From: Mycobacterium sp. AT1
GTDB lineage: Bacteria; Actinomycetota; Actinomycetes; Mycobacteriales; Mycobacteriaceae
Direction of reading: 5' to 3'
Assembly: GCF_002043095.1 (NCBI RefSeq)
Contig: NZ_MVOC01000059.1
Coordinates: 48,606 to 112,605 of the forward strand
DNA: 64,000 nt
Every line of letters starts with the position of its first letter. Position 1 is the stretch's first letter. Both the position numbers and the translations under genes were made by a program. This document shows positions 17,101 through 24,912 of the stretch, piece after piece. The notes under the pieces were generated by a model. The model was not told where the DNA came from and ran no database searches. It saw only the letters and a list, made by a program, of their open reading frames with translations.

Positions 17101-18285
17101 ATGACCGCCGTCTACCTGGATCACGCCGCCACCACCCCGATGCACCCCGCCGCCGTCGAGGCGATGACGGCGGCCTTGGCGACGGTCGGCAACGCATCGT
17201 CGCTGCACACCACGGGTCGAGCGGCCCGTCGCCGGATGGAAGAGGCGCGCGAGACGTTGGCCGGGGTCCTCGGCGCACGGCCCTCCGAGATCATCTTCAC
17301 CGCGGGCGGCACTGAGAGCGACAACCTCGGCGTCAAGGGCATCTTTTGGGCTCGGCGCGACGCCGACCCCAAGCGTCGTCGGATCATCACCTCACCGGTC
17401 GAGCACCACGCGATCCTCGACGCGGTGGAGTGGCTGGTCGAGCACGAGGGCGCCGAAGTGACCTGGCTGCCCGTCAACGCCGACGGAGCGGTCGCCACGA
17501 CCGCCCTTCGGGAGGCGTTGGAGACTCACGACGACGTCGCGCTGGTGACGGTCATGTGGGCCAACAACGAGGTCGGCACCATCATGCCGATCGCCGAACT
17601 GGCCGCCATCGCCTCCGAGTTCGACGTACCGATGCACAGTGACGCCATCCAGGCCGTTGGTCAGCTGCCAGTCGACTTCGCCGCCAGCGGACTGTCCGCG
17701 ATGAGCGTGGCCGCCCACAAGTTCGGCGGTCCCACCGGTGCGGGCGCCCTGCTGCTGCGTCGCGACACCGCGTGTGTGCCGCTGCTGCACGGCGGCGGCC
17801 AGGAGCGCGACGTTCGCTCCGGCACCCCGGACGTCGCAGGCGCGGTGGCGATGGCCGCGGCAGCACAGGTGGCGGTCGACGGCCTCGACGCCAATCGGGC
17901 CAGGATTTCGGCGTTGCGGGACAAGCTCGTCGACGGCGTGATGGCGTCGATGGACGACGTCGACCTCAACGGCGCCGACGGTGATGCGCGGCTGCCGGGC
18001 AACACCCACTTCACCTTTCGCGGCTGCGAGGGCGACGCGTTGTTGATGTTGTTGGACGCCAAGGGAATCGAGTGTTCCACCGGTTCGGCCTGTACGGCAG
18101 GCGTCGCGCAGCCGTCACACGTTCTGATCGCCATGGGCGCCGACCCCGTCAGCGCGCGCGGCTCGCTTCGATTCTCGTTGGGGCACACCAGCACTGACGC
18201 CGACGTCGATGCCGTGCTCGCCGTGCTGCCCGCGGCGGTGGACCGGGCCCGGCAGGCTGCGTTGGCCAGTGCGGGACAGAAGTAG
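17101..18285 (+). CDS. iscS: Cysteine desulfurase
   Basis: The 394-residue class-V aminotransferase-fold PLP enzyme releases sulfur from cysteine. N-terminal YLDHAATTP and the ETHDDVALVTVMWANNEVG cofactor region are typical. Lys207 in SVAAHKFGG binds PLP, and Cys331 in GSACTAG carries the persulfide. It is followed one base later by mnmA, which needs its sulfur for tRNA 2-thiouridine, so the pair is a sulfur-relay unit. TATCCT at 17086-17091 is a plausible -10 hexamer, 9 nt before the ATG. It corresponds to Rv3025c. Confidence 0.95.
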   Translation: MTAVYLDHAATTPMHPAAVEAMTAALATVGNASSLHTTGRAARRRMEEARETLAGVLGARPSEIIFTAGGTESDNLGVKGIFWARRDADPKRRRIITSPVEHHAILDAVEWLVEHEGAEVTWLPVNADGAVATTALREALETHDDVALVTVMWANNEVGTIMPIAELAAIASEFDVPMHSDAIQAVGQLPVDFAASGLSAMSVAAHKFGGPTGAGALLLRRDTACVPLLHGGGQERDVRSGTPDVAGAVAMAAAAQVAVDGLDANRARISALRDKLVDGVMASMDDVDLNGADGDARLPGNTHFTFRGCEGDALLMLLDAKGIECSTGSACTAGVAQPSHVLIAMGADPVSARGSLRFSLGHTSTDADVDAVLAVLPAAVDRARQAALASAGQK

Positions 18286-18286
18286 C

Positions 18287-19369
18287 ATGCGCGTCCTCGT
18301 TGCGATGAGCGGTGGCGTCGACTCCTCGGTGGCCGCCGCGCGGATGGTCGACGCCGGCCACGACGTGGTCGGGGTTCACCTCGCACTGTCGTCGGCGCCG
18401 GGCACGTTGCGCACCGGCTCCCGTGGGTGTTGCTCGAAGGAAGACGCAGGTGACGCCCGCCGCGTCGCCGACATCCTCGACATCCCGTTCTACGTCTGGG
18501 ACTTCGCCGACCGTTTCAAGGAAGACGTGATCGACGACTTCGTCGCGTCCTACGCGCGCGGCGAGACGCCCAATCCCTGTGTGCGGTGCAACGAGAAGGT
18601 CAAGTTCTCGGCGCTGTCGGCCCGCGCGCTGGCGCTGGGCTTCGACGCGCTGGCCACCGGTCACTACGCCCGCCTCGTCGACGGCCGCCTGCGCCGCGCC
18701 GTCGACGGCGACAAGGACCAGTCCTACGTCCTCGGCGTCCTGAACGCGCATCAGTTGGCGACGGCGATGTTCCCGATCGGGGACACCCCCAAGCCCCGGA
18801 TCCGTGAAGAGGCCGCCGAGCGTGGCCTCGCCGTGGCCGGCAAGCCGGACAGCCACGACATCTGCTTCATCCCGTCGGGGGACACCAAGGCGTTCCTCGG
18901 CGCGCGGATCGGTGTCCGTCGCGGTGCCGTCGTCGACGCGGGCGGCACCGTCCTCGCCGAGCACGACGGCGTGCACGGGTTCACGATCGGGCAGCGCAAG
19001 GGTCTCGGCATCGAAGGACCCGGTCCCGACGGACTCCCCAGGTACGTCACCGCGATCGACGCGGAGAGCGGCACCGTGCACGTCGGCGGCGCGAGCGATC
19101 TCGACGTGTGGCGTCTGGTCGGCGAGCGGCCGGTGTTCACGGCCGGTTCTCCGCTGGACGGACCCGTGGAGTGCGAGGTTCAGGTTCGGGCGCACGGGGG
19201 CATCGCGGCGGCCGTCGTGGAGGTCCGCGACGGCACCCTGGTCGCCGCACTGCGCAGTCCGCTGCGGGGCGTCGCGACCGGTCAGACGATGGTGCTCTAC
19301 CGCCCGGATCCCGAGGGTGACGAGGTCCTCGCGAGCGCGACGATCGCGGTCGCCGACCGGCAGCGCTAG
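18287..19369 (+). CDS. mnmA: tRNA 2-thiouridylase MnmA (TrmU)
   Basis: The 360-residue enzyme installs sulfur at U34 of tRNA-Lys, -Glu and -Gln. It has the PP-loop ATP site AMSGGVDSS at residues ~6-14. The first catalytic Cys is in NPCVRCN near 103 and the second in DSHDICFIPSG near 190, with the GQRKGLGI adenylation segment between them and the C-terminal beta-barrel. It sits 1 bp after iscS, its sulfur donor. The TAG stop shares the palindromic CTAG with the stop of the convergent lpqA gene. Confidence 0.95.
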   Translation: MRVLVAMSGGVDSSVAAARMVDAGHDVVGVHLALSSAPGTLRTGSRGCCSKEDAGDARRVADILDIPFYVWDFADRFKEDVIDDFVASYARGETPNPCVRCNEKVKFSALSARALALGFDALATGHYARLVDGRLRRAVDGDKDQSYVLGVLNAHQLATAMFPIGDTPKPRIREEAAERGLAVAGKPDSHDICFIPSGDTKAFLGARIGVRRGAVVDAGGTVLAEHDGVHGFTIGQRKGLGIEGPGPDGLPRYVTAIDAESGTVHVGGASDLDVWRLVGERPVFTAGSPLDGPVECEVQVRAHGGIAAAVVEVRDGTLVAALRSPLRGVATGQTMVLYRPDPEGDEVLASATIAVADRQR

Positions 19370-20004
19370 CCGGGGATCCGTTCCAGGATGTTCGTCATCA
19401 CGATGTCGGGCACGGACGGCGGATATGCGCAGAACGTGACCTCGACGAGTACCACCGACTTCAGCCGGTAGTCGCGGCCGCATTCAGTGCTGGTGCGGGT
19501 GCGGATGGCGTCGGGCCCGGCCGTCCACTCGCCGACGTACCCGGCGGTCGACGATCCGCACGCGTCGACCCGTTCGACCAGGCCGTCGAATGCCCCGCGC
19601 GCCGACGCGACGTCCCGGTACGCCCCCGCGCCCTGTGAGATCAGCGCCCCCCGGGGTGGGTTTTGATAGGTCGTCTTGTGGAAGTCCTCGAGCTCGGGTC
19701 CGAAAGTCTGCGTCTCGGCGAAGAGCCACGCGCACTGAGGCGGGACGCGGTCGGCCAGCACGCCGACGTCGACCGGAGACGTGCCGTCCATGCTCGGTAT
19801 GACCGTGAGATCGTCGCCGCCACCGGTGATCGCCCGCATCTGGGTCTTGGCGAGCAGCACGTCGTCCGCGTCGACTGCGGACCGTGACGGTTCGTCGAAT
19901 CCCGGCGCAGAGGCCACGGGAGTGCCTGCGACGGTGGTGGTGCACCCGACCGCGAGCACGGCCGCGCAGAGCGCCAGCAGCACCTTCGGGCGAGACGCGG
20001 ACAT
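19366..20004 (-). CDS. lpqA: Lipoprotein LpqA (PknH-like sensor domain)
   Basis: The 212-residue lipoprotein has a signal peptide ending in a lipobox LAVGC with lipidated Cys21, followed by a Thr-rich linker. The mature domain resembles the extracytoplasmic PknH-type sensor fold, with paired cysteines that could form disulfides (PQCAW, ACGSS, ECGRD, FCAYP). The start was set at MSASRP because the upstream extension has no signal-peptide features. It sits between mnmA and the divergent MetE-like gene, as LpqA does in M. tuberculosis. The ligand is unknown. Confidence 0.8.
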   Translation of the reverse strand: MSASRPKVLLALCAAVLAVGCTTTVAGTPVASAPGFDEPSRSAVDADDVLLAKTQMRAITGGGDDLTVIPSMDGTSPVDVGVLADRVPPQCAWLFAETQTFGPELEDFHKTTYQNPPRGALISQGAGAYRDVASARGAFDGLVERVDACGSSTAGYVGEWTAGPDAIRTRTSTECGRDYRLKSVVLVEVTFCAYPPSVPDIVMTNILERIPG

Positions 20005-20037
20005 GCTCGACGGTAACTCGTCCACCCAGCGATCGAA

Positions 20038-20043
20038 TACTGT
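20038..20043 (+). promoter_or_regulatory. -10 element for leaderless MetE-like gene
   Basis: TACTGT (TAnnnT type) ends 7 nt before the GTG start, which places the transcript start at the start codon. Confidence 0.55.
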
Positions 20044-20050
20044 TGGCCGC

Positions 20051-21061
20051 GTGAGCGTTTTCGCCGCGGCAACCGGCATCGGATCTTGGCCAGGCACGAC
20101 GGCGCGTCAGGCCGCCGAAGTGGTGGTGGGTGAGCTGCATACGCTGACCCACCTCGTCGAGCTGCCCGCCCGTGGGGTCGGCGCGGATCTGATCGGCCGG
20201 GCCGGCGCCCTGCTCGTCGACGTCGGCATCGACACCGTGCCCCGCGGCTACCGGCTGGCCCCCGGCCGAAGCGCCGCCTTGCGCCGCGCGGTGAGCCTGC
20301 TGGACGAGGACGTCGACGCCCTCGAAGAGGCTTGGGAGCGGGCCGGTTTGCGAGGCGGCTCGCGGACCGTCAAGGTGCAGGCGCCTGGTCCGATCACGTT
20401 GGCGGCACACCTCGAACTCCCCAACGGACACCGCGCGATCACCGACCCCGGTGCAGTACGCGACCTTGCGGCAAGTCTCGCCGAAGGCATTGCGCTGCAC
20501 CGGTCCGAGCTCGCGCGTCGGCTCGACGTGCCGGTCGTGGTGCAGCTCGACGAGCCGACGCTGCCCGCCGCGTTGGCCGGGCGCCTGACCGGGGTGACGA
20601 GCTTCTCGCCGGTGCATCCAGTCGACGAAGCGGTGGCACAGAGCCTTCTCGACGGGTGTGTCGAGAGGATCGGCGGCGACGTCGCACTGCACTGCTGCGC
20701 GCCGAACCTGCCGTGGAAGATGTTGCAGCGCAGCGGTTTGGCTGCCGTTTCGGTTGACGTCGGCACACTGACCGCCGCGGACCTCGACGGTATCGGCGAG
20801 TTCGTGGAATCGGGTCGCGTGGTGATGCTCGGGGTGATCCCTGTGCAGGCGCCGGACCGTCCAACCTCACCGCAGGAAGTGGCCAAGGCGGCGGCGTCGA
20901 TCACCGACCGACTGGGCTTCTCCCGCGAGGTGCTGCGCGACCGCACCGGCGTCACCCCGGCGTGTGGCCTCGCAGGCGCGACCGAGCAGTGGGCACGTAC
21001 CGCCGTCGAATTGGCGCAGAAGGTTGCCGATGAGATCGACCAGGATCCCAGCGCGGCGTAG
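20051..21061 (+). CDS. Cobalamin-independent methionine synthase C-terminal domain-like protein (Rv3015c homologue)
   Basis: The 336-residue protein is related to the C-terminal catalytic half of MetE and to UROD-fold enzymes. It starts FAAATGIGSWPGT and carries VQAPGPITLAAHLE and VVVQLDEPTLPA, as in MetE cores. The zinc-type residues are plausibly His/Cys in VALHCCAPN and Cys in VTPACGLAG. It lacks the MetE N-terminal half, so it is unlikely to be a complete folate-dependent methionine synthase; a methyl-donor role with another protein is possible. GTG was chosen because it gives the length known for the M. tuberculosis protein and a leaderless promoter sits at the right distance. Confidence 0.82.
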   Translation: MSVFAAATGIGSWPGTTARQAAEVVVGELHTLTHLVELPARGVGADLIGRAGALLVDVGIDTVPRGYRLAPGRSAALRRAVSLLDEDVDALEEAWERAGLRGGSRTVKVQAPGPITLAAHLELPNGHRAITDPGAVRDLAASLAEGIALHRSELARRLDVPVVVQLDEPTLPAALAGRLTGVTSFSPVHPVDEAVAQSLLDGCVERIGGDVALHCCAPNLPWKMLQRSGLAAVSVDVGTLTAADLDGIGEFVESGRVVMLGVIPVQAPDRPTSPQEVAKAAASITDRLGFSREVLRDRTGVTPACGLAGATEQWARTAVELAQKVADEIDQDPSAA

Positions 21062-21098
21062 TGTTTGCTCAGTTACACCCGATCGGTCGAGGAGGGCC

Positions 21099-21893
21099 GT
21101 GGCCAAGTCGACGATGCGCCTCGCGGCCGGTGTCGCCCTAGCGTTGGCGATCACCGTGGCCGGTGGCCCCGGCGCGGTCCTTGCCGCTGCGGATCCGGGA
21201 TCTTCGGGATCGTCCCATGGCCACTCGCGCGACGGTGGCCATTCGCGGTCAGATTCTCGTGCTGATTCCCGTGGCTCCCACGGCTTCGGCGGCTCCCGGC
21301 ACGACAGCGGCCCCCGACACGACCGCGGCCCGCGCGGCGGCGATTACCGCGACCGCGACGAACGCGGCAATTCCCGCGGCGAGCGCGCGCGGGACAATCC
21401 CGGCGTCGTCGAGACTGCGGCCCCGACGGCGTCGCGCGGAGTCGTCTCCGCTCCGGCGCTCGCTCCCGATGTCCCCGCGAGCGCGCCGCAGAAGCCCGTG
21501 CGAACGGGACGTGCGGGATTCAGGCCCGTCGTGCCCGCCGCGGCGGTCGACGCGCCGCGCGTCGTCGTCGGCAACGGGCGGACATCCGAGGCGCGCGTCG
21601 AGACGAGTTTCGTGCCGACGCAACCGCTTCCCGTCGCGGTGGCCCCTCGGCTGCTCACACGGGTCGCCCCACCCGTCGCGCCGCCGCAGCCCGTGACCGA
21701 GCAAGCCGTGTCCGTACCGGAACCGCGATCCGAACCGCCCGCGGCGGCGCTGTGGGCGAAGGTGAAGCCGGCCTGGCCCACCGGCGCGATCTTCGGCATG
21801 GCCGGTTTGCTGCTGGCACCGATCGCCGGGATGTGGCTGGGACACCGGCAGGCGCGCGCGGCCAAGTCGGCCTCGCAGCTGGTCAGTCGCTAG
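21099..21893 (+). CDS. Secreted, C-terminally anchored basic/Pro-rich surface protein
   Basis: The ~264-residue protein has no recognised enzymatic domain. A signal peptide (~1-32) ends near AVLAAAD. The next ~60 residues are dense in Gly, Ser, Arg, Asp and His (HSRDGGHSRSDSRADSR type). A Pro/Val-rich middle follows, then a hydrophobic segment (AIFGMAGLLLAPIAGMWLG) and the tail GHRQARAAK. The same plan, including the AAAD cleavage region and the RQA(K/R)AA tail, is found in the protein at 13975-15258. The GTG start with GGAGGG two bases upstream is tight, so the exact start is uncertain; ATG at 21114 is an alternative. Confidence 0.7.
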   Translation: MAKSTMRLAAGVALALAITVAGGPGAVLAAADPGSSGSSHGHSRDGGHSRSDSRADSRGSHGFGGSRHDSGPRHDRGPRGGDYRDRDERGNSRGERARDNPGVVETAAPTASRGVVSAPALAPDVPASAPQKPVRTGRAGFRPVVPAAAVDAPRVVVGNGRTSEARVETSFVPTQPLPVAVAPRLLTRVAPPVAPPQPVTEQAVSVPEPRSEPPAAALWAKVKPAWPTGAIFGMAGLLLAPIAGMWLGHRQARAAKSASQLVSR

Positions 21894-21894
21894 C

Positions 21895-22068
21895 TCACGG
21901 CTTCGCCGCGTACAGCTGGATGAGGTTGCCGCACGTGTCGTCGAATACGTCGACCATGCCCTCGCCGACGTCCACTGGCGGCTGAGTGAAGACGACGCCA
22001 CGTTCGACCAGGCGGCGGTACTCCGCGTCGAGGTCGTCGACGACGATGCTCGTCAGATGAATTCTCAC
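21895..22068 (-). pseudogene. VOC/glyoxalase family remnant with internal deletion
   Basis: The 57-codon frame starts with GTG overlapping the TGA of the acyl-CoA synthetase gene (GTGA). Its first residues MRIHLTSIVVDD match the N-terminus of a common ~120-residue VOC protein family. The next residues, LDAEYRRLVERGVVFTQPP and DDTCGNLIQLY, match the C-terminal half. About half of the normal fold is missing and the junction falls on a VDD sequence that occurs in both halves of intact members. It is probably non-functional, although the frame is open and coupled. It ends 1 bp from the stop of the convergent surface-protein gene. Confidence 0.72.
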
Positions 22069-23672
22069 GGGGTCCGCAGATCCTTTCGCAGGATCTTGCC
22101 GGACGCGGACTTCGGAATCGCGTAGATGAAGGCCACCTGCCGAACCTTCTTGTAGGGGGCGACGTGCTCGGCGACGAAGTCCATCACCTCGCGTTCGGTC
22201 AGCTCGGCACCGGACACCTTGACGACGAACGCCTTTGGGATCTCCTCACCCGAGGCCGAGTCGGTGACGCCGATGACGGCGGCATCGGCGACGGCGGGGT
22301 GGGTCAGCAGCACCGCTTCGAGTTCGGCGGGCGGCACCTGATAACCCTTGTACTTGATGAGTTCCTTGAGCCGGTCGACGATGTAGACGCACCCCGACGA
22401 GTCGACGCGGGCCACGTCGCCGGTGTGCAGGAACCCGTCGTCGTCGATGGTCGACCGAGTGGCCTCCTCGTTGCCCAGGTACCCGGGCATCACGTTGGGG
22501 CCCTTGAACCAGAGCTCGCCCGTTTCGCTGAGTCCCGATGCGGGAGGATCGATTTCGGCGCCGGACTCGTCGACGATCTTGCTGACGGCGTTCGGCACGG
22601 TCCACCCACACGAGCTCAACGGAGCCACGGTGCCGACCAGGTCCTTGCCCCCGTCGAAGGGAGCGACGTGGCTGACGGGGCTGAGCTCGCTCATCCCGTA
22701 GCCCTGCACGACCTGGCAGCCAAGCCGCTTCTTGACCGCGCTGCCGAGCTCCTCGTCCAGCGGTGCCGCCCCCGACATGATGCCGCGCAGACTGGACAGG
22801 TCGTACTGCTCGACGAGGGGATGCTTGGCCAGCGCGACGGCGACCGGGGGAGCGATGAAGGCGTAGGTGCACCGGTGCGTCTGGATGTTGACGAGGAACT
22901 CCGTCAGGTCGAAGCTCGGCATGATGACCAGGCGCGCACGGGCGTGCATCGCCGCATTCAGAAGTACGGTCATGCCGTAGATGTGGAAGAACGGAAGCAC
23001 TGCGAGGATGCGGTCGTCGGCGCGCATTCCTTGCAGCGGACGAATCTGCGCGACGTTGGCCGCGAGATTGCGATGCGTGAGCATCACGCCCTTCGGATTG
23101 CCCGTCGTCCCGGAGCTATAGGGCAGCACCGCAAGGTGAGTGGACGGGTCGAAGGTCACCTCCGGCGCGGGCAGTGCGGGGCCGAGCAGGTCGTCTGCGT
23201 TGGGATGGCCGTCGGCGGCTTCCCCGGGACCGTCGAGCACGACGACCCTGTCGGCGGTCAGCCCGATCGAAGTGGCGCCGTCGGCGGCCTGGGCCACCAG
23301 CGGTGTCACCGTGACGAGCATCGACGCCTTCGCGTCGGTCAACTGCTTGGCGATGTCCTTCGCGGTGAACAGCGCATTGATGGTGGTGGCGGTGGCGCCG
23401 GCCCGCAGAATCCCGTGAAACGCGATCGCGAACGCCGAGCTGTTGGGGGCCAACAGACCCACGACGTCGCCGACGCCCACCCCGCGGGCAGCGAGGGCTC
23501 CGGCGAACGCGTCGACGCGCGAAATCATCTCGCGGTAGGTCGTCTCGACACCGGTCTTGGCGTCCACCAACGCGATGCGGTCGGCGTCGGCGTCGTCGAG
23601 GTCGGCGAACAGGTACTCGTGGAGGCTGGTGGTGGGAACGTGGACCTGGGGGAAGGGGCTCGAGAAACTCAT
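22065..23672 (-). CDS. Acyl-CoA synthetase / 4-coumarate-CoA ligase family (FadD-like)
   Basis: The 535-residue ANL-superfamily ligase forms acyl-adenylate then acyl-CoA. The P-loop-like motif YSSGTTGNPKGVML is near residue 178. Other motifs are QGYGMSELSP, the hinge TGDVARVD and VDRLKELIKYKGYQV, and the catalytic Lys near the end in PKSASGKILRKDL. The sequence is closer to plant 4CL-type enzymes than to long-chain FadD proteins, so a short, aromatic or unusual acid is likely. It is not part of the M. tuberculosis order at this position and is followed by a coupled VOC remnant. Confidence 0.88.
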   Translation of the reverse strand: MSFSSPFPQVHVPTTSLHEYLFADLDDADADRIALVDAKTGVETTYREMISRVDAFAGALAARGVGVGDVVGLLAPNSSAFAIAFHGILRAGATATTINALFTAKDIAKQLTDAKASMLVTVTPLVAQAADGATSIGLTADRVVVLDGPGEAADGHPNADDLLGPALPAPEVTFDPSTHLAVLPYSSGTTGNPKGVMLTHRNLAANVAQIRPLQGMRADDRILAVLPFFHIYGMTVLLNAAMHARARLVIMPSFDLTEFLVNIQTHRCTYAFIAPPVAVALAKHPLVEQYDLSSLRGIMSGAAPLDEELGSAVKKRLGCQVVQGYGMSELSPVSHVAPFDGGKDLVGTVAPLSSCGWTVPNAVSKIVDESGAEIDPPASGLSETGELWFKGPNVMPGYLGNEEATRSTIDDDGFLHTGDVARVDSSGCVYIVDRLKELIKYKGYQVPPAELEAVLLTHPAVADAAVIGVTDSASGEEIPKAFVVKVSGAELTEREVMDFVAEHVAPYKKVRQVAFIYAIPKSASGKILRKDLRTP

Positions 23673-24323
23673 CGTGCCTCCGATCGAACCACGGCCGGGC
23701 GCTCACCGGTCGGCGTTCGGTGCGCCACGGCGTGCCCAACTCGCGGGGGCCGTGACAGTGGACCCTCCCCCCAGGGGCCCACTGCCACGGAGGTCAGGTC
23801 GGAAAACCATTCCCCCGTGAGCAGAAGCTACCCGAGGAAAAGGCGTGTTACCAAGGCTTTTTGTAACGCGAATATTCGGTGCAAGAATTTCGTGGAGGGC
23901 CCGCGTGACATTTAGATCTTGATTGAATTCGCCGTGTATTCGTACCGTCCGACACCGGCAATGTTCGGTGAACTCGAATGGGTGACGTCACCGCGCGGTG
24001 ACGGCGAATCACCCGGTGCCGTTCGCGTGTCATTCTGCACATAGCTGCGAGGGCGTCATTCCGACGTTCCCGCCCGCGTGGGCTCGTGTCGGACGCGCGG
24101 ATGCTTTGCGATTCGGGTTCGAATTGGTCGACGCGTCGGCACAGCAATCGTGGGTTCGTAGCTATTGCGGCGGAAGAATCCGCGCCGCGGCGATCGCAGC
24201 ACTTACCTGACACCGGGTGCATCATTCGCCATTTCGCGACGGCGCGGCGACGGCGTTCGGCGCCGATGGAAAGCAGGGTCGAAGAATTTCCACCGACGAA
24301 ACAATCGACGCATGGGAATGGCG
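23673..24323. other. Intergenic region, ~650 bp, no supported gene
   Basis: This is the longest non-coding stretch of the window, with an AT-richer part around 23840-24000 and 24040-24330. A hairpin with arms CAGTGG/CCACTG and CCCT/AGGG at 23756-23784 lies ~85-110 bp upstream of the ligase start and may be in its 5' leader. Candidate open frames run antisense through it with Arg/Ser-rich, non-family sequences. It contains the inverted repeat listed at 23844-23870. Confidence 0.5.
23844..23870. promoter_or_regulatory. Inverted repeat, possible TetR-type operator upstream of acyl-CoA synthetase gene
   Basis: CGTGTTAC at 23844-23851 and GTAACGCG at 23863-23870 form 8-bp arms with one mismatch, separated by 11 bp. 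The site lies ~170 bp upstream of the ligase start codon in an AT-rich stretch. Regulator identity is unknown. Confidence 0.35.
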
Positions 24324-24755
24324 TCACAATCGGCGGTCGTGCCGCCATTCTTCGGTGACCGGTCGCTCGTCGAGGGCGGAGACCATCCGCGCCGGCGCGA
24401 CGAGCCGAAAGGACGCGTCGACGAGCTCGCGCACCTCGTCCCAGTCGACGGCCGCCACGGTGAAGTCGAGGCCGAGCCACCCGGCCACCCCCACGTAGGC
24501 CGGGTAGAAGAACCGCTCGTCGCGTTGAAGTGCCGCGCGGTCGGAGTCGTCGACCTTGACGATCACGCAGTGGGGAACGCCGACCATGTCACCGGTCTCC
24601 TTCGAGCTGCCGCCGTACATCGCGAACATCTTGGTGACGAAGAACGCCGGCCTGCCGTGCGAGACCTTCTCGTGGGCGCCGGGGAACGCGAGGGCAATCG
24701 CGCGCAACTCGGCGAGTCCCGGATCGTCGTCGTGGAACACGAGCGGGTGCGGCAC
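24324..24755 (-). CDS. MmcQ/YjbR family DNA-binding-like protein
   Basis: The 143-residue protein has a CyaY-like fold. Typical features are LRAIALAFPGAHEKVSHGRPAF at the N-terminus, then a FVTKMFAMYG strand, KVDDSDRAALQRDERFFYP, and the G(W)LGLDF...DWDEVRELVDASFRLVAP C-terminal helix. Family members are small cytoplasmic proteins of unclear role, sometimes linked to DNA binding. It is divergent from ligA, with 157 bp between the starts. Confidence 0.85.
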   Translation of the reverse strand: MPHPLVFHDDDPGLAELRAIALAFPGAHEKVSHGRPAFFVTKMFAMYGGSSKETGDMVGVPHCVIVKVDDSDRAALQRDERFFYPAYVGVAGWLGLDFTVAAVDWDEVRELVDASFRLVAPARMVSALDERPVTEEWRHDRRL

Positions 24756-24899
24756 GCCGCCAGCCTATCGCCGCAACGGAGCCACCGGACGTGGTCGGAG
24801 ACGTCGCGATCCCGTTGTCCGGCAACGCCTTCCCCGCGTCGTGACGGCCCGGGCGGCCGGGGTCGCCCCGAGCGGGGCGGACACGTCGGACCTCTCCGA

Positions 24900-24905
24900 T
24901 AACCT
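24900..24905 (+). promoter_or_regulatory. -10 element of leaderless ligA
   Basis: TAACCT ends 7 nt before the GTG start of ligA. No ribosome-binding site precedes the start. Confidence 0.6.
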
Positions 24906-24912
24906 CACCAAG

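Noticed and set aside
23848..24480. 210-codon minus-strand frame across the intergenic gap
   Set aside because: Arg/Ser-rich, no family features, and overlaps the yjbR gene in a shadow frame.
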